Source: an uncultured Clostridia bacterium
GTDB lineage: Bacteria > Bacillota > Clostridia > Peptostreptococcales > Anaerovoracaceae
NCBI GenBank assembly: GCA_944382925.1
Contig: CALWNX010000023.1
Coordinates: 1 to 43,521, forward strand
DNA: 43,521 bases
Reading direction: 5' to 3'
The notes below the pieces were generated by a model that saw nothing but the letters and a program-made list of their open reading frames with translations, searched no databases and was not told the DNA's origin. Below, in pieces: positions 15,694 through 23,076 of this stretch. The position numbers and the translations under genes are program-made. Numbering within the stretch: the first letter of the stretch is position 1; each line of letters starts with the position of its first letter.

Positions 15694-15738
15694 GGGCTGA
15701 AAGAGTTAAATCCCTGCTCAAGCAGGCTCTTTCAGCCC
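15694..15738. terminator. Probable bidirectional terminator hairpin
   Basis: GGGCTGAAAGAG (15694-15705) pairs perfectly with CTCTTTCAGCCC (15727-15738), with a smaller CCTGCT/AGCAGG hairpin in the loop. T-rich sequence follows on the right and A-rich sequence precedes on the left, so it could stop transcription from the dehydrogenase gene. Confidence 0.6.
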
Positions 15739-15780
15739 TATTTTATTCTCAAGGCCCTGAAGCAGAAGGCGTTAGAGGGA

Positions 15781-15803
15781 AAAATTTTGTCCTCTCTTCC
15801 CTT
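15781..15803 (-). repeat. Right copy of a 23-bp perfect inverted repeat
   Basis: Exact reverse complement of 15597-15619. It lies 68 bases downstream of the stop of the hydroxyacid dehydrogenase gene. Confidence 0.9.
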
Positions 15804-15870
15804 AAGACGCCGAGTTTGAGCAAAAATAGGAGAAATTCTTGTCCTGCGCGGTTGTCGCGCCGAGCTGCCC

Positions 15871-16791
15871 TTACAGCCTGTTTAATTCCTCGCCGGCCAG
15901 GAAGGAGCGCAGATTGGCGGCCGAAGTGGAGCAGACGATAGCGCGGGCCTCGCGGGAGGCAAAGGCGATGTGCGGCGTGATCAGCAGATTGGGCACGCCC
16001 AGCAGGGGGCTGTCTGCAGCCATCGGCTCGGTTGAGATGACGTCAAGAGCCGCGCCGGCCAGCTTGCCGCTTTTGAGCGCCCAGACCAGATCGGCCTCGT
16101 TGATCAGCGAGCCGCGGGCAGTGTTGATCAGCAGGGCGCCGTCCCTGAGGCGGGAGAGAAATTCCCGGTTGACGAAGCCCTCGTTTTCTGCGGTGGCCGG
16201 GCAGTGCAGAGAAATCACATCAGAGGCCAGGGCGGCTGCCGGATCGAGGCTGTAGGGGCGCACTTCCATGCCGAAGCCTTCAGCTATCCTGCCCACCATG
16301 CGGCCGATATGGCCGTAGCCGATGATGCCGAGGGAGCGGCCGCTGAGCTGGAGGATGGGCGCAAGCGACAGAGAGTAATCGGGGCAGCGGCACCAGGCGC
16401 CTTTCTGCACGGCTTCGTTGTGCATGGCCACGTGGTTACACAGCTCCAGCAGGAGAGCAAAGGTGTGCTGGGCGACGCTGGCCGAAGAATAGGCCGGCAC
16501 GTTGCAGACGGCGATGCCCCGCGCTTTGGCGTAAGCGACGTCAATGTTGTCGTAGCCGGTCGCCAGCACGCCGATGAATTTCAGCTGCGGGCAGCGGTCT
16601 ATGATTTCCGCGGTCAGGCGGCACTTGTTGGTAAAGACGGCCTGGCAGCCTTCCATCCTGGCGAGGATGTCGCCGGGAGCCGTCCTTTCGTATATTTTCA
16701 GCTCTCCCAGCTCAGCCAGCTCGTCCCAGCTCAGGTCGCCGGGGTTGATGACGAACCCGTCCAGGATTGCGATCTTCAAGTTTGTCTGCAT
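15871..16791 (-). CDS. D-2-hydroxyacid dehydrogenase, glycerate/hydroxypyruvate type
   Basis: A 306-residue cytosolic NAD(P)-dependent oxidoreductase that interconverts a 2-keto acid and the D-2-hydroxy acid. The nucleotide-binding motif GYGHIG is at 158-163, and the catalytic triad is R226 (NTARGSL), E255 (ISTEP) and H274 (TPHIAFAS). The N-terminal pattern (VFTNKCRLT, IGVLATGYDNID) is most like glycerate dehydrogenases, but substrate is not certain. The promoter lies partly in one copy of a 28-bp repeat next to an insertion sequence. It was divergent from rdgB before that insertion. Confidence 0.88.
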   Translation of the reverse strand: MQTNLKIAILDGFVINPGDLSWDELAELGELKIYERTAPGDILARMEGCQAVFTNKCRLTAEIIDRCPQLKFIGVLATGYDNIDVAYAKARGIAVCNVPAYSSASVAQHTFALLLELCNHVAMHNEAVQKGAWCRCPDYSLSLAPILQLSGRSLGIIGYGHIGRMVGRIAEGFGMEVRPYSLDPAAALASDVISLHCPATAENEGFVNREFLSRLRDGALLINTARGSLINEADLVWALKSGKLAGAALDVISTEPMAADSPLLGVPNLLITPHIAFASREARAIVCSTSAANLRSFLAGEELNRL

Positions 16792-16823
16792 AGAACACCA
16801 CCTCCGTAAATTGATCTTTACAT

Positions 16824-16852
16824 ATTATAAAACAGCCTGCCGGCCCGGTCAA
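16824..16852 (-). promoter_or_regulatory. Promoter of the hydroxyacid dehydrogenase gene
   Basis: On the minus strand TTGACC (16847-16852), 17-base spacer, TATAAT (16824-16829). The -35 box and most of the spacer lie inside the left 28-bp direct repeat. Confidence 0.75.
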
Positions 16853-16859
16853 TTAAATG
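16832..16859 (+). repeat. 28-bp direct repeat, left copy
   Basis: Identical to 18014-18041. The two copies flank the insertion sequence directly and are best read as a long target-site duplication. Confidence 0.9.
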
Positions 16860-16941
16860 TACATTAGTCAATGATGTGAGACCAAATTCGTAAAAAAGAA
16901 AAAGGTCAAGTGATACCATTAAAACGGTTAACCAAAGTCAG

Positions 16942-17910
16942 TCACATCGAACATGATTCGGATGCCATTGCTTCCAGTTGAAAGCGTTTTTCTATAGGTG
17001 ACATCCATCCAAGCACAGCCATCGGGATTCTGTTTGATCGACGCATATATCGGTACATCTGTATCTTTAAGTCGTCAAAGGAATAGAACCTCAGAAAGTT
17101 GTAAAACCTCTCCTGATCGTTTCTGTGGCTGCGTTCGACCTTGCCGTTGTGCCACGGAGTTCTTGGGCGTATCAACTTGTGATTGATACGGCTACTTTCG
17201 CAAAACTTATCAAAAGGATGTGTGCGTTTGTATTCTTTTGGATAAGTAAATTCGGTACCATTATCCGTCTGGATCGTTTCGGGTTTGTAGCCGAAGTAAG
17301 TTATGGCCCGTTTAACAAAGTCAATTGTACTGTAACTGCTTTGTTCTCTGTACGGATAGATAAACCGCTCCCGGGAGGCTTCATCTATCATTGTGTATTG
17401 GTAGAATTTATCAGGCATCTGGCCAACGTAACAGGCGCGTGGGACATATTTTACGTCCATTTGCCACTTAATCCCAAGAGAAGAAGGAGTGTTGTACTTT
17501 TGAGGCTTTCTCTTCTTCTTGGTAGAAGGAGCTTTGGAAGAAAAGCCAAGGGCATTGTATATTCTGTAAAGAGAGCCCGGATGCCTGCTATACCCCTTTT
17601 GAGAACGAAGTTTGCCATACATCTCACAGACAGATATATGAGGATTCCTGCGGTGAAGGTCTTTGATCCATTTAAGCTCGGTCTGAGTATGAGCGTTGGG
17701 ATGGGGTGTGATTGGTCTGTGAGACTTATCTTTAAGGGAGTCTTTGGTTCCATCGAATCGCTTGTTCCAACGCATCAGTGAAGCTTTGGAAATATGGTAT
17801 CTGCGGCAGACGAAATTAACGGAGCAGCCGCTGCGGTATAGGTTTACCGCATGGAATCTTGTTTGAAAAGAATGTGGCAAATATCGTTGTGAGTGTGTTA
17901 TACTGTTCAT
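16942..17910 (-). CDS. DDE transposase, IS481-like (rve integrase core)
   Basis: A 322-residue protein that cuts and joins the ends of its element. It has an N-terminal helix-turn-helix at about 15-60 (VNFVCRRYHISKASLMRWNKR) and an RNase H-like integrase core from about 140. The catalytic triad is D152 (WQMDVKYV), D216 (IQTDNGTEF) and E259 (WHNGKVERSHRNDQERF). One unbroken frame without the frameshift used by IS3 elements favours the IS481 type. ATG 17910 has GAAAGGA about 12 bases upstream. Confidence 0.9.
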   Translation of the reverse strand: MNSITHSQRYLPHSFQTRFHAVNLYRSGCSVNFVCRRYHISKASLMRWNKRFDGTKDSLKDKSHRPITPHPNAHTQTELKWIKDLHRRNPHISVCEMYGKLRSQKGYSRHPGSLYRIYNALGFSSKAPSTKKKRKPQKYNTPSSLGIKWQMDVKYVPRACYVGQMPDKFYQYTMIDEASRERFIYPYREQSSYSTIDFVKRAITYFGYKPETIQTDNGTEFTYPKEYKRTHPFDKFCESSRINHKLIRPRTPWHNGKVERSHRNDQERFYNFLRFYSFDDLKIQMYRYMRRSNRIPMAVLGWMSPIEKRFQLEAMASESCSM

Positions 17911-17977
17911 AGCGATTGAACGTCCTTTCTTTAGATGATTTGTGGTAAAACCATTCTAATGGACTCAATCGCTTTTT
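17911..17977 (+). terminator. Hairpin with T run inside the insertion sequence
   Basis: AGCGATTGA near 17911-17919 pairs with TCAATCGCT near 17965-17973, adjoining bases also pair, and TTTTTT follows. It lies just upstream of the transposase start and would act on plus-strand transcripts. Confidence 0.5.
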
Positions 17978-18013
17978 TCTAGTACTAAAGTCTCACATCT
18001 ATTGTAAAGCTAC

Positions 18014-18041
18014 ACAGCCTGCCGGCCCGGTCAATTAAATG
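18014..18041 (+). repeat. 28-bp direct repeat, right copy
   Basis: Identical to 16832-16859. It ends three bases before the -35 box of the rdgB promoter. Confidence 0.9.
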
Positions 18042-18043
18042 CT

Positions 18044-18072
18044 TTGTAATAAAAAAGCGCCTGTGGTATAAT
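18044..18072 (+). promoter_or_regulatory. Promoter of rdgB
   Basis: TTGTAA (18044-18049), 17-base spacer, and TATAAT (18067-18072) preceded by TGG, an extended -10. It is immediately to the right of the insertion and its repeat. Confidence 0.75.
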
Positions 18073-18106
18073 ATACTATATATGACCGAAGGAGAGGACA
18101 GACATC

Positions 18107-18736
18107 ATGACAAAGAGAATAATCGCGGCGTCCGCAAACGCCCATAAGATAAAAGAAATCAAGGCCATCACGAAGAAATTCGGCATGGACGTGGTTTCCA
18201 GAGACGAGGCGGGAGTGCCGCCTTTTGAGATCGTCGAGGATGGACAGACCTTTGAAGAAAATTCCTACAAGAAAGCTTTCGCCATCATGCAGGCCAGCGG
18301 GGAGACGACAATCGCCGATGATTCGGGACTGATGGTCGACTATCTGGGCGGCGCGCCGGGCGTGTATTCGGCCAGATTTGCCGGCGACCACTGCGATGAT
18401 GAACGTAACAATCAGAAGCTGCTCGGCATGCTCGAGGGACTTGCCGACAGCGAGCGCACGGCCAAATTCGTCTCGGTGATCACGATGATTTTCCCGGATG
18501 GCCAGACGCTGGTCGCCAGAGGAGAATGCCCGGGCCGGATCATTGAAATGCCGACGGGAGAGAACGGCTTCGGCTACGATCCTCTGTTTGTGCCGGACGG
18601 CTGCGACAAGACCTTCGCCCAGCTCAGCGAGGAGGAAAAAAACGCCATCAGCCACCGGGCCAGAGCTTTGCAGAAGCTGGAGGAGCTCCTGGCCGAGAGA
18701 GAAAGACTTCTGCAGGAAAGGAACAGGCGCCTATGA
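18107..18736 (+). CDS. rdgB: XTP/dITP diphosphatase (RdgB/HAM1 family)
   Basis: A 209-residue cytosolic enzyme that hydrolyses dITP, dXTP and ITP to monophosphates, keeping deaminated purines out of DNA and RNA. Family motifs are visible: SANAHKIKEI near 10-19, the catalytic DDSGLMVDYLGGAPGVYSARF-like segment from about 66 and the FGYDPLF motif near 160. AAGGAGAGG precedes ATG 18107. The stop overlaps the start of the YihY gene (ATGA), so the two are translated from one message. Confidence 0.93.
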   Translation: MTKRIIAASANAHKIKEIKAITKKFGMDVVSRDEAGVPPFEIVEDGQTFEENSYKKAFAIMQASGETTIADDSGLMVDYLGGAPGVYSARFAGDHCDDERNNQKLLGMLEGLADSERTAKFVSVITMIFPDGQTLVARGECPGRIIEMPTGENGFGYDPLFVPDGCDKTFAQLSEEEKNAISHRARALQKLEELLAERERLLQERNRRL

Positions 18737-19629
18737 AGAAAAGAGCGGCCGCGGTTGCCTTGCGCGTAAAAAAAATATTCTTAATGATAATCGCGCAGTT
18801 TGAAGACCCGTATTATCAGGGCGTGGCGGCGCAGATCGCTTTTTCTTTGTTTTTATCCATCGTGCCGACGCTGATCCTGGTCTCGCAGCTTTTGGGTCTG
18901 TTTTCGCTGTCGCTGGACGAGATCCGCAACTGGATCGGGGCCAACGTTTCAGTCGAGGGCGCAGACCGGCTGCTTTCTTTTTTGCAGGATTCGCCGTCGG
19001 GAGCCAACAACATCTTTCTGGCGGTGCTGGCTCTGTACGCCGCCTCAAGGGCGCAGTTTGCCCTCATGCGGGTGGCAAACTACACGTTTTCTGACGGCAG
19101 GATCACCGGCATCGGCTTTCTGCGCGACCGTCTGCGGGCGATCATGACCATCCTCGTCACCATCTTTACGGTGGTATTTTCGCTGGTGGTGCTGGCTTAC
19201 GGCGAGCCGATCCTGCGCCTCGTCTTCGGCGCTGTCGTCGGCGAAGAGGTTTCTGCCGCCGCCTGGATCCTGCTTAGGTGGCCGATCGCGATGGCCATGT
19301 ATTTTCTCATGATTTCATACAACTACTATATTCTGCCCTCCGTGCGGATGCGCTTTCGCGACATCATCCCCGGCAGCATTTTCGCCGCCATCGGCTTTTT
19401 GGTCGTCACCTATGTGTACTCGATTTATATCAGCCTCTCGACCAACTACGATATACTTTACGGCTCCTTCTCGCACATCGTCGTGCTGATGCTGTGGTTC
19501 TGGTTCCTGGCCTGGGTGCTGTGCCTGGGCACGATGTTCAACCGGGTATGGTGGGCCACGCGCACAGTGAATCAGATTCCGATTCCAAAAGTCAGAGGAC
19601 AGAAACGAAAACCGATCAACGTCATCTGA
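18733..19629 (+). CDS. YihY/BrkB family integral membrane protein
   Basis: A 298-residue inner-membrane protein with about six hydrophobic segments. The first carries the family pattern AAQIAFSLFLSIVPTLI (about 34-50). The N-terminus is basic, as is the short C-terminal tail. Early reports called the family ribonuclease BN, but that was later corrected; its function remains unknown. It overlaps rdgB by four bases. Confidence 0.88.
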   Translation: MKKRAAAVALRVKKIFLMIIAQFEDPYYQGVAAQIAFSLFLSIVPTLILVSQLLGLFSLSLDEIRNWIGANVSVEGADRLLSFLQDSPSGANNIFLAVLALYAASRAQFALMRVANYTFSDGRITGIGFLRDRLRAIMTILVTIFTVVFSLVVLAYGEPILRLVFGAVVGEEVSAAAWILLRWPIAMAMYFLMISYNYYILPSVRMRFRDIIPGSIFAAIGFLVVTYVYSIYISLSTNYDILYGSFSHIVVLMLWFWFLAWVLCLGTMFNRVWWATRTVNQIPIPKVRGQKRKPINVI

Positions 19630-19663
19630 GCAGAGGAAAGCCTCCGCGCGCACAAGTTTGTCG

Positions 19664-19708
19664 GCAGCTTCATATCGTGTAAATAGCACGTTTGGAGCTG
19701 CTATTTTA
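19664..19708 (+). terminator. Possible terminator between yihY and feoA
   Basis: GCAGCT (19664-19669) pairs with AGCTGC (19696-19701) around an inner CGTG/CACG stem; TATTTTATT follows. It is a weak T run, so this is only a candidate. Confidence 0.4.
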
Positions 19709-19733
19709 TTGCCAGAGAAAGGAATCATTTGCT

Positions 19734-19955
19734 ATGAAGGCTTTAAATAAACTGCGCACCGGCGAAGAAGGCGTGGTGTGCAACAATGAACTTTGTGCGG
19801 AGCGGCTGCGCGACCTCGGCCTGGTCAGGGGCACGCGGGTTAGGTGTCTTATGCGCAGTCCGCTGGGCGATCCGGCGGCGTATCTGATCAGAGGCGCGCT
19901 GATCGCCATTAGAGACGAGGACGCCAGCTGGGTGGAGGTGGAAAGCGGTGAGTGA
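19734..19955 (+). CDS. feoA: FeoA-type ferrous iron transport protein
   Basis: A 73-residue SH3-like protein thought to assist the FeoB iron pump. The start is ATG 19734, behind GAAAGGA with 10 bases between; an in-frame TTG at 19692 is not supported. The pattern AERLRDLGLVRGTRVRCL...DPAAYLIRGALIAIR is the standard FeoA layout. It overlaps feoB by eight bases, so both proteins are made together. Confidence 0.9.
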   Translation: MKALNKLRTGEEGVVCNNELCAERLRDLGLVRGTRVRCLMRSPLGDPAAYLIRGALIAIRDEDASWVEVESGE

Positions 19956-21861
19956 GACGAAAACCCTGCGCGGGCGCACCGCCAGGAAGGAAAACGCCGC
20001 CAGCCTCGTGCTGGCCGGCAATCCCAATGTCGGCAAGAGCACGGTTTTCAACTGCCTGACGGGGATGCACCAGCACACCGGCAATTGGGCCGGCAAAACT
20101 GTGGCCAGTGCCGAGGGCAGATGGCGGCTCGGTGAGACAGATATTTTGCTGGTGGACGCGCCCGGCTGCTATTCTCTGCGCGCCTCCTCGGCGGAAGAGG
20201 AGGTGGCCAGAGACTGCATTCTGGACCCGCGCCATGCCGGCGTGATCGTGGTCTGCGACGCCACCTGTCTGGAGCGCAATCTGATCCTCGCCCTGCAGAT
20301 CCTCAGCCACCGCGACGACGTTGTCCTCTGCGTCAACCTCATGGATCAGGCCCGGCGCCAGGGGCTCGTGATAGATACAGGACGGCTGTCTGCTCTTTTG
20401 GGCGTTAAGGTTATCGCCACGGAAGCCGGCCGGAGGAAGGACTTGCGCCGGCAGCTGGAAGAAGCGGCGGCCGGTCTGCTCGCGCAGCGAGAAAGGCGCA
20501 TGGTCAGAGCACGGCAGTATGTGCCTGAGCTTTTGCCCGAGGCCGGGGAAACGGCCGCGCGGGCGCAGGAAATCGCGGCGGCCGTCGTGAGAAAAAAGGA
20601 GGACGGACGCCGGCGGCGGGAAAGCGCGGCGACGCCGGGGGCGCGCCTTGACCGGCTGCTGACGAGCCCGTATACTGCTTTTCCGCTGATGGCGCTGATG
20701 CTGCTCTTCATCTTCTGGCTTACTGTGCAGGGCGCCAATTATCCTTCGGCTCTGCTCAGCGAGCTGCTGTTTTCCTGGGAAGAGCCGCTTCACGACGGCC
20801 TGGCGAGCTTGGGGCTTGCTGCCGACCTCTGCGACATGCTGGCTTATGGTATGTACAGAGTGCTGGCCTGGGTCGTGTCGGTGATGCTGCCGCCGATGGC
20901 CATTTTCTTTCCGCTTTTTACGCTGCTGGAGGACTGGGGCTTTCTGCCGCGCATCGCTTTTAATCTGGACCGCTGTTTCCGCTGCTGCCACGCCTGCGGC
21001 AAGCAGGCGCTGACGATGTGCATGGGTCTTGGCTGCAATGCGGCGGCGGTGGTGTCGAGCCGCATCATCGATTCACGGCGCGAAAGGCTGCTGGCAATCC
21101 TCACCAACTCGCTGATGCCCTGCAACGGCAGGTTTCCTCTGCTGATCGCCGTCATCACCATGTTCTTTGCCGGCGGCTCAGGCACAGGCGGCGCGGGAGT
21201 CCGGGGCGCGCTGCTTTTGACGGGGCTTGTGATCTTCAGCGTCCTGCTGACGCTGGCGCTGACGAAGCTGCTGGCCGCCACGGTGCTGGCCGGGGAGCGT
21301 TCCGCCTTTACGCTGGAGCTGCCGCCTTTTCGCCGGCCGCAGCTGGGCAGGGTGATAGTGCGTTCGGTCTTTGACCGTACTGTCTTTGTGCTGGCCAGAG
21401 CGGCGGCGGTAGCCGCGCCGGCCGGACTGGTGATCTATGTGCTGGCGAACGTAGAGGTGGGCGGCGCCAGCCTGATAGAAAGCGCAGCGGCTTTGCTCGA
21501 CCCGCTGGGCCGGCTACTGGGACTGGATGGCGTGATCCTGACGGCTTTCATCCTCGGTCTGCCGGCCAACGAGATCGTGCTGCCGCTGGCGATGATGATC
21601 TACCTGAGCCGCGGAACGCTGGCCGAGGCGACGGACCTGCAGGCTTTCCATGACCTTTTGGTGGCAAACGGCTGGACGGCGCTGACGGCGCTGAACGTGA
21701 TGATCTTTTCTCTGGCGCACTGGCCCTGCGCGACGACTCTGCTGTCGATCAGAAAGGAAGCCGGCGGCTGGCGCTGGGCGGCCCTGGCTTTCTGCGCTCC
21801 GCTGGCGCTGGGGATCGCCTGCTGCTGCCTGACGACAGCTTTCTGCAAATTTTTCTTGTAA
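19948..21861 (+). CDS. feoB: FeoB ferrous iron transporter
   Basis: A 637-residue inner-membrane Fe(II) importer. The cytosolic G domain has G1 GNPNVGKS (24-31), G3 DAPG (70-73) and G4 NLMD (130-133). A charged linker rich in Arg/Glu at about 150-230 replaces the usual helical GDI part. The membrane domain begins near 245 and carries the two gate regions; the first is Cys-rich (CHACGKQALTMCMGLGCNAA). The protein is somewhat shorter than E. coli FeoB but intact. The start is GTG 19948, overlapping feoA. A promoter for the next gene overlaps its stop codon. Confidence 0.93.
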   Translation: MSETKTLRGRTARKENAASLVLAGNPNVGKSTVFNCLTGMHQHTGNWAGKTVASAEGRWRLGETDILLVDAPGCYSLRASSAEEEVARDCILDPRHAGVIVVCDATCLERNLILALQILSHRDDVVLCVNLMDQARRQGLVIDTGRLSALLGVKVIATEAGRRKDLRRQLEEAAAGLLAQRERRMVRARQYVPELLPEAGETAARAQEIAAAVVRKKEDGRRRRESAATPGARLDRLLTSPYTAFPLMALMLLFIFWLTVQGANYPSALLSELLFSWEEPLHDGLASLGLAADLCDMLAYGMYRVLAWVVSVMLPPMAIFFPLFTLLEDWGFLPRIAFNLDRCFRCCHACGKQALTMCMGLGCNAAAVVSSRIIDSRRERLLAILTNSLMPCNGRFPLLIAVITMFFAGGSGTGGAGVRGALLLTGLVIFSVLLTLALTKLLAATVLAGERSAFTLELPPFRRPQLGRVIVRSVFDRTVFVLARAAAVAAPAGLVIYVLANVEVGGASLIESAAALLDPLGRLLGLDGVILTAFILGLPANEIVLPLAMMIYLSRGTLAEATDLQAFHDLLVANGWTALTALNVMIFSLAHWPCATTLLSIRKEAGGWRWAALAFCAPLALGIACCCLTTAFCKFFL

Positions 21862-21884
21862 TTCCAGTGAAAATTTTGTAGAAT
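21856..21884 (+). promoter_or_regulatory. Probable promoter of the lipid kinase gene
   Basis: TTGTAA (21856-21861, containing the feoB stop), 17-base spacer, TAGAAT (21879-21884). ATG 21927 follows with AAAAGGA in between. Confidence 0.6.
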
Positions 21885-21926
21885 AAATAACGGTCATAAT
21901 ACAAGAAGGGAAAAGGAACAAAGATT

Positions 21927-22841
21927 ATGAGGATCATGAAGAAGAACCTGATCATTCTCAATCCGTGCTCAGGAAAAAAGAAGGCCAATAAATATCTGAC
22001 GCAGATCGTCGATGTTTTCACGCATGCCGGCTACATGTCGACGGTGCTGACGACGACGCAGCGTGGCGACGGTATCCTTTACGCCGGAAAATACGGCGGC
22101 AAGTATGATCTGATCACCTGCATCGGCGGCGACGGCACTTTTAACGAGGTGGTCGCGGGACTGATGAAGAAGGGACACCACACGCCGCTCGGCTATATTC
22201 CGGCCGGAAGCACCAACGACTTTGCTACCAGCCTCAATCTTTCCACCGATATCGTCAAGGCGGCCAAGGATATAGTAAGGGGTGAGAAGATCGCGATCGA
22301 TATCGGCAGCTTCAACGGGCGGACGTTTTCCTACGTGGCTTCGTTCGGCGCTTTTACGCAGACTTCGTACGCCACGCCGCAGAGCATCAAGAACGCGCTC
22401 GGACATCTGGCTTACGTGCTGGATGGCGTTACCAGCCTGGCTTCGATCAAAAAGGAGCATCTGTCTATTGAGGTTGACGGTCAGGTGTACGAAGACGATT
22501 ATATTTTCGGCGCGATCAGCAACTCCACTTCGCTGGCGGGCATCATTACCCTTAAGCCGGAGTACGTCGATATGAACGACGGCCGTTTTGAGCTGCTGCT
22601 GGTCAGGTCGCCGCGCAACATCCTGGAGATCACAGAGATCGCCAACATGCTGATGACGCAGAATTACGATGAGTCGAATGTGCTGACCTTTATAGATGGC
22701 ACTGAATTTAAGATTCATGCCGACAAGGATATGCCGTGGTCGCTTGACGGCGAGTATCAGGAGGGCAGCGAGGAGATCACAGTGGAGAACCTCCACAGCG
22801 CGGTGGAGATCTATATAAATAAGGGAAATTCTCGCGCTTAG
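21927..22841 (+). CDS. Diacylglycerol kinase family lipid kinase
   Basis: A 304-residue cytosolic enzyme of the DagK/YegS/LCB5 family, which phosphorylates diacylglycerol or a similar lipid with ATP. The nucleotide-binding motif GGDGTFNEV is at 67-75, NPCSGKKKA near 12-20 is the N-terminal family motif, and PAGSTNDFA near 91-99 is the second conserved block. Its length fits DgkB-like proteins. It probably has its own promoter. The gene ends in a convergent region with serA. Confidence 0.9.
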   Translation: MRIMKKNLIILNPCSGKKKANKYLTQIVDVFTHAGYMSTVLTTTQRGDGILYAGKYGGKYDLITCIGGDGTFNEVVAGLMKKGHHTPLGYIPAGSTNDFATSLNLSTDIVKAAKDIVRGEKIAIDIGSFNGRTFSYVASFGAFTQTSYATPQSIKNALGHLAYVLDGVTSLASIKKEHLSIEVDGQVYEDDYIFGAISNSTSLAGIITLKPEYVDMNDGRFELLLVRSPRNILEITEIANMLMTQNYDESNVLTFIDGTEFKIHADKDMPWSLDGEYQEGSEEITVENLHSAVEIYINKGNSRA

Positions 22842-22962
22842 CGCTGGCGGCGGAAGTGACTGCCGGCGGGGCGGAAGGAAGGCGTTGGCTTTTTGACTGC
22901 CGGACACAAAAACAGACAACAGTTTTTTGCGAAATTGTTGTCCGAAATCATATGGAGCATGT

Positions 22963-23029
22963 AAAAAGCCAACATAGCTCCCCATAGAGCCGTAAAACGG
23001 ACGAAAAGGGGAAGAAATGTTGGCTTTTT
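22963..23029. terminator. Bidirectional terminator between the lipid kinase gene and serA
   Basis: AAAAAGCCAACAT (22963-22975) and ATGTTGGCTTTTT (23017-23029) are perfect reverse complements and give a T run on either strand. A CCGT/ACGG mini-hairpin lies in the loop. A further GTTGGCTTTTT at 22884-22894 can pair with the same left arm, giving an alternative hairpin. This covers the gap 22842-23076, where I see no gene. Confidence 0.75.
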
Positions 23030-23076
23030 GCTGCGCGTTAGCCAAAATGGGCAACAGCGGCCGCGCTGCAGCTGCT

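Larger units (their letters stand above)
15402..15870. other. Gene-free, highly structured region
   Basis: Together with the promoter and leader, 15316-15870 holds no convincing gene. It has a GATTGTG-CCCC-CACAATC hairpin (15475-15492), a 23-bp perfect inverted repeat (15597-15619 and 15781-15803) and, between its arms, a 12-bp hairpin (15694-15738). A short plus-strand frame at 15395-15577 has no ribosome site and overlaps the promoter. The region could be the remains of a mobile element plus the terminator of the dehydrogenase gene. Confidence 0.6.
16860..18013 (-). mobile_element. IS481-like insertion sequence, about 1.15 kb
   Basis: One transposase gene lies between imperfect inverted ends. 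The left end runs inward from 16860 and the right end from 18013; both contain CAAT(A)GATGTGAGAC, with the best match at 16873-16882 and 17990-17999. A 28-bp direct repeat lies immediately outside both ends. The interior is AT-richer than the host. A hairpin with a T run at 17911-17977 shields the transposase gene from outside. The reading frame and catalytic residues are intact, so the element may be active. Long duplications of 24-29 bp are described for the IS1202 group, while IS481 members usually make shorter ones, so family placement needs a database check. Confidence 0.85.
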
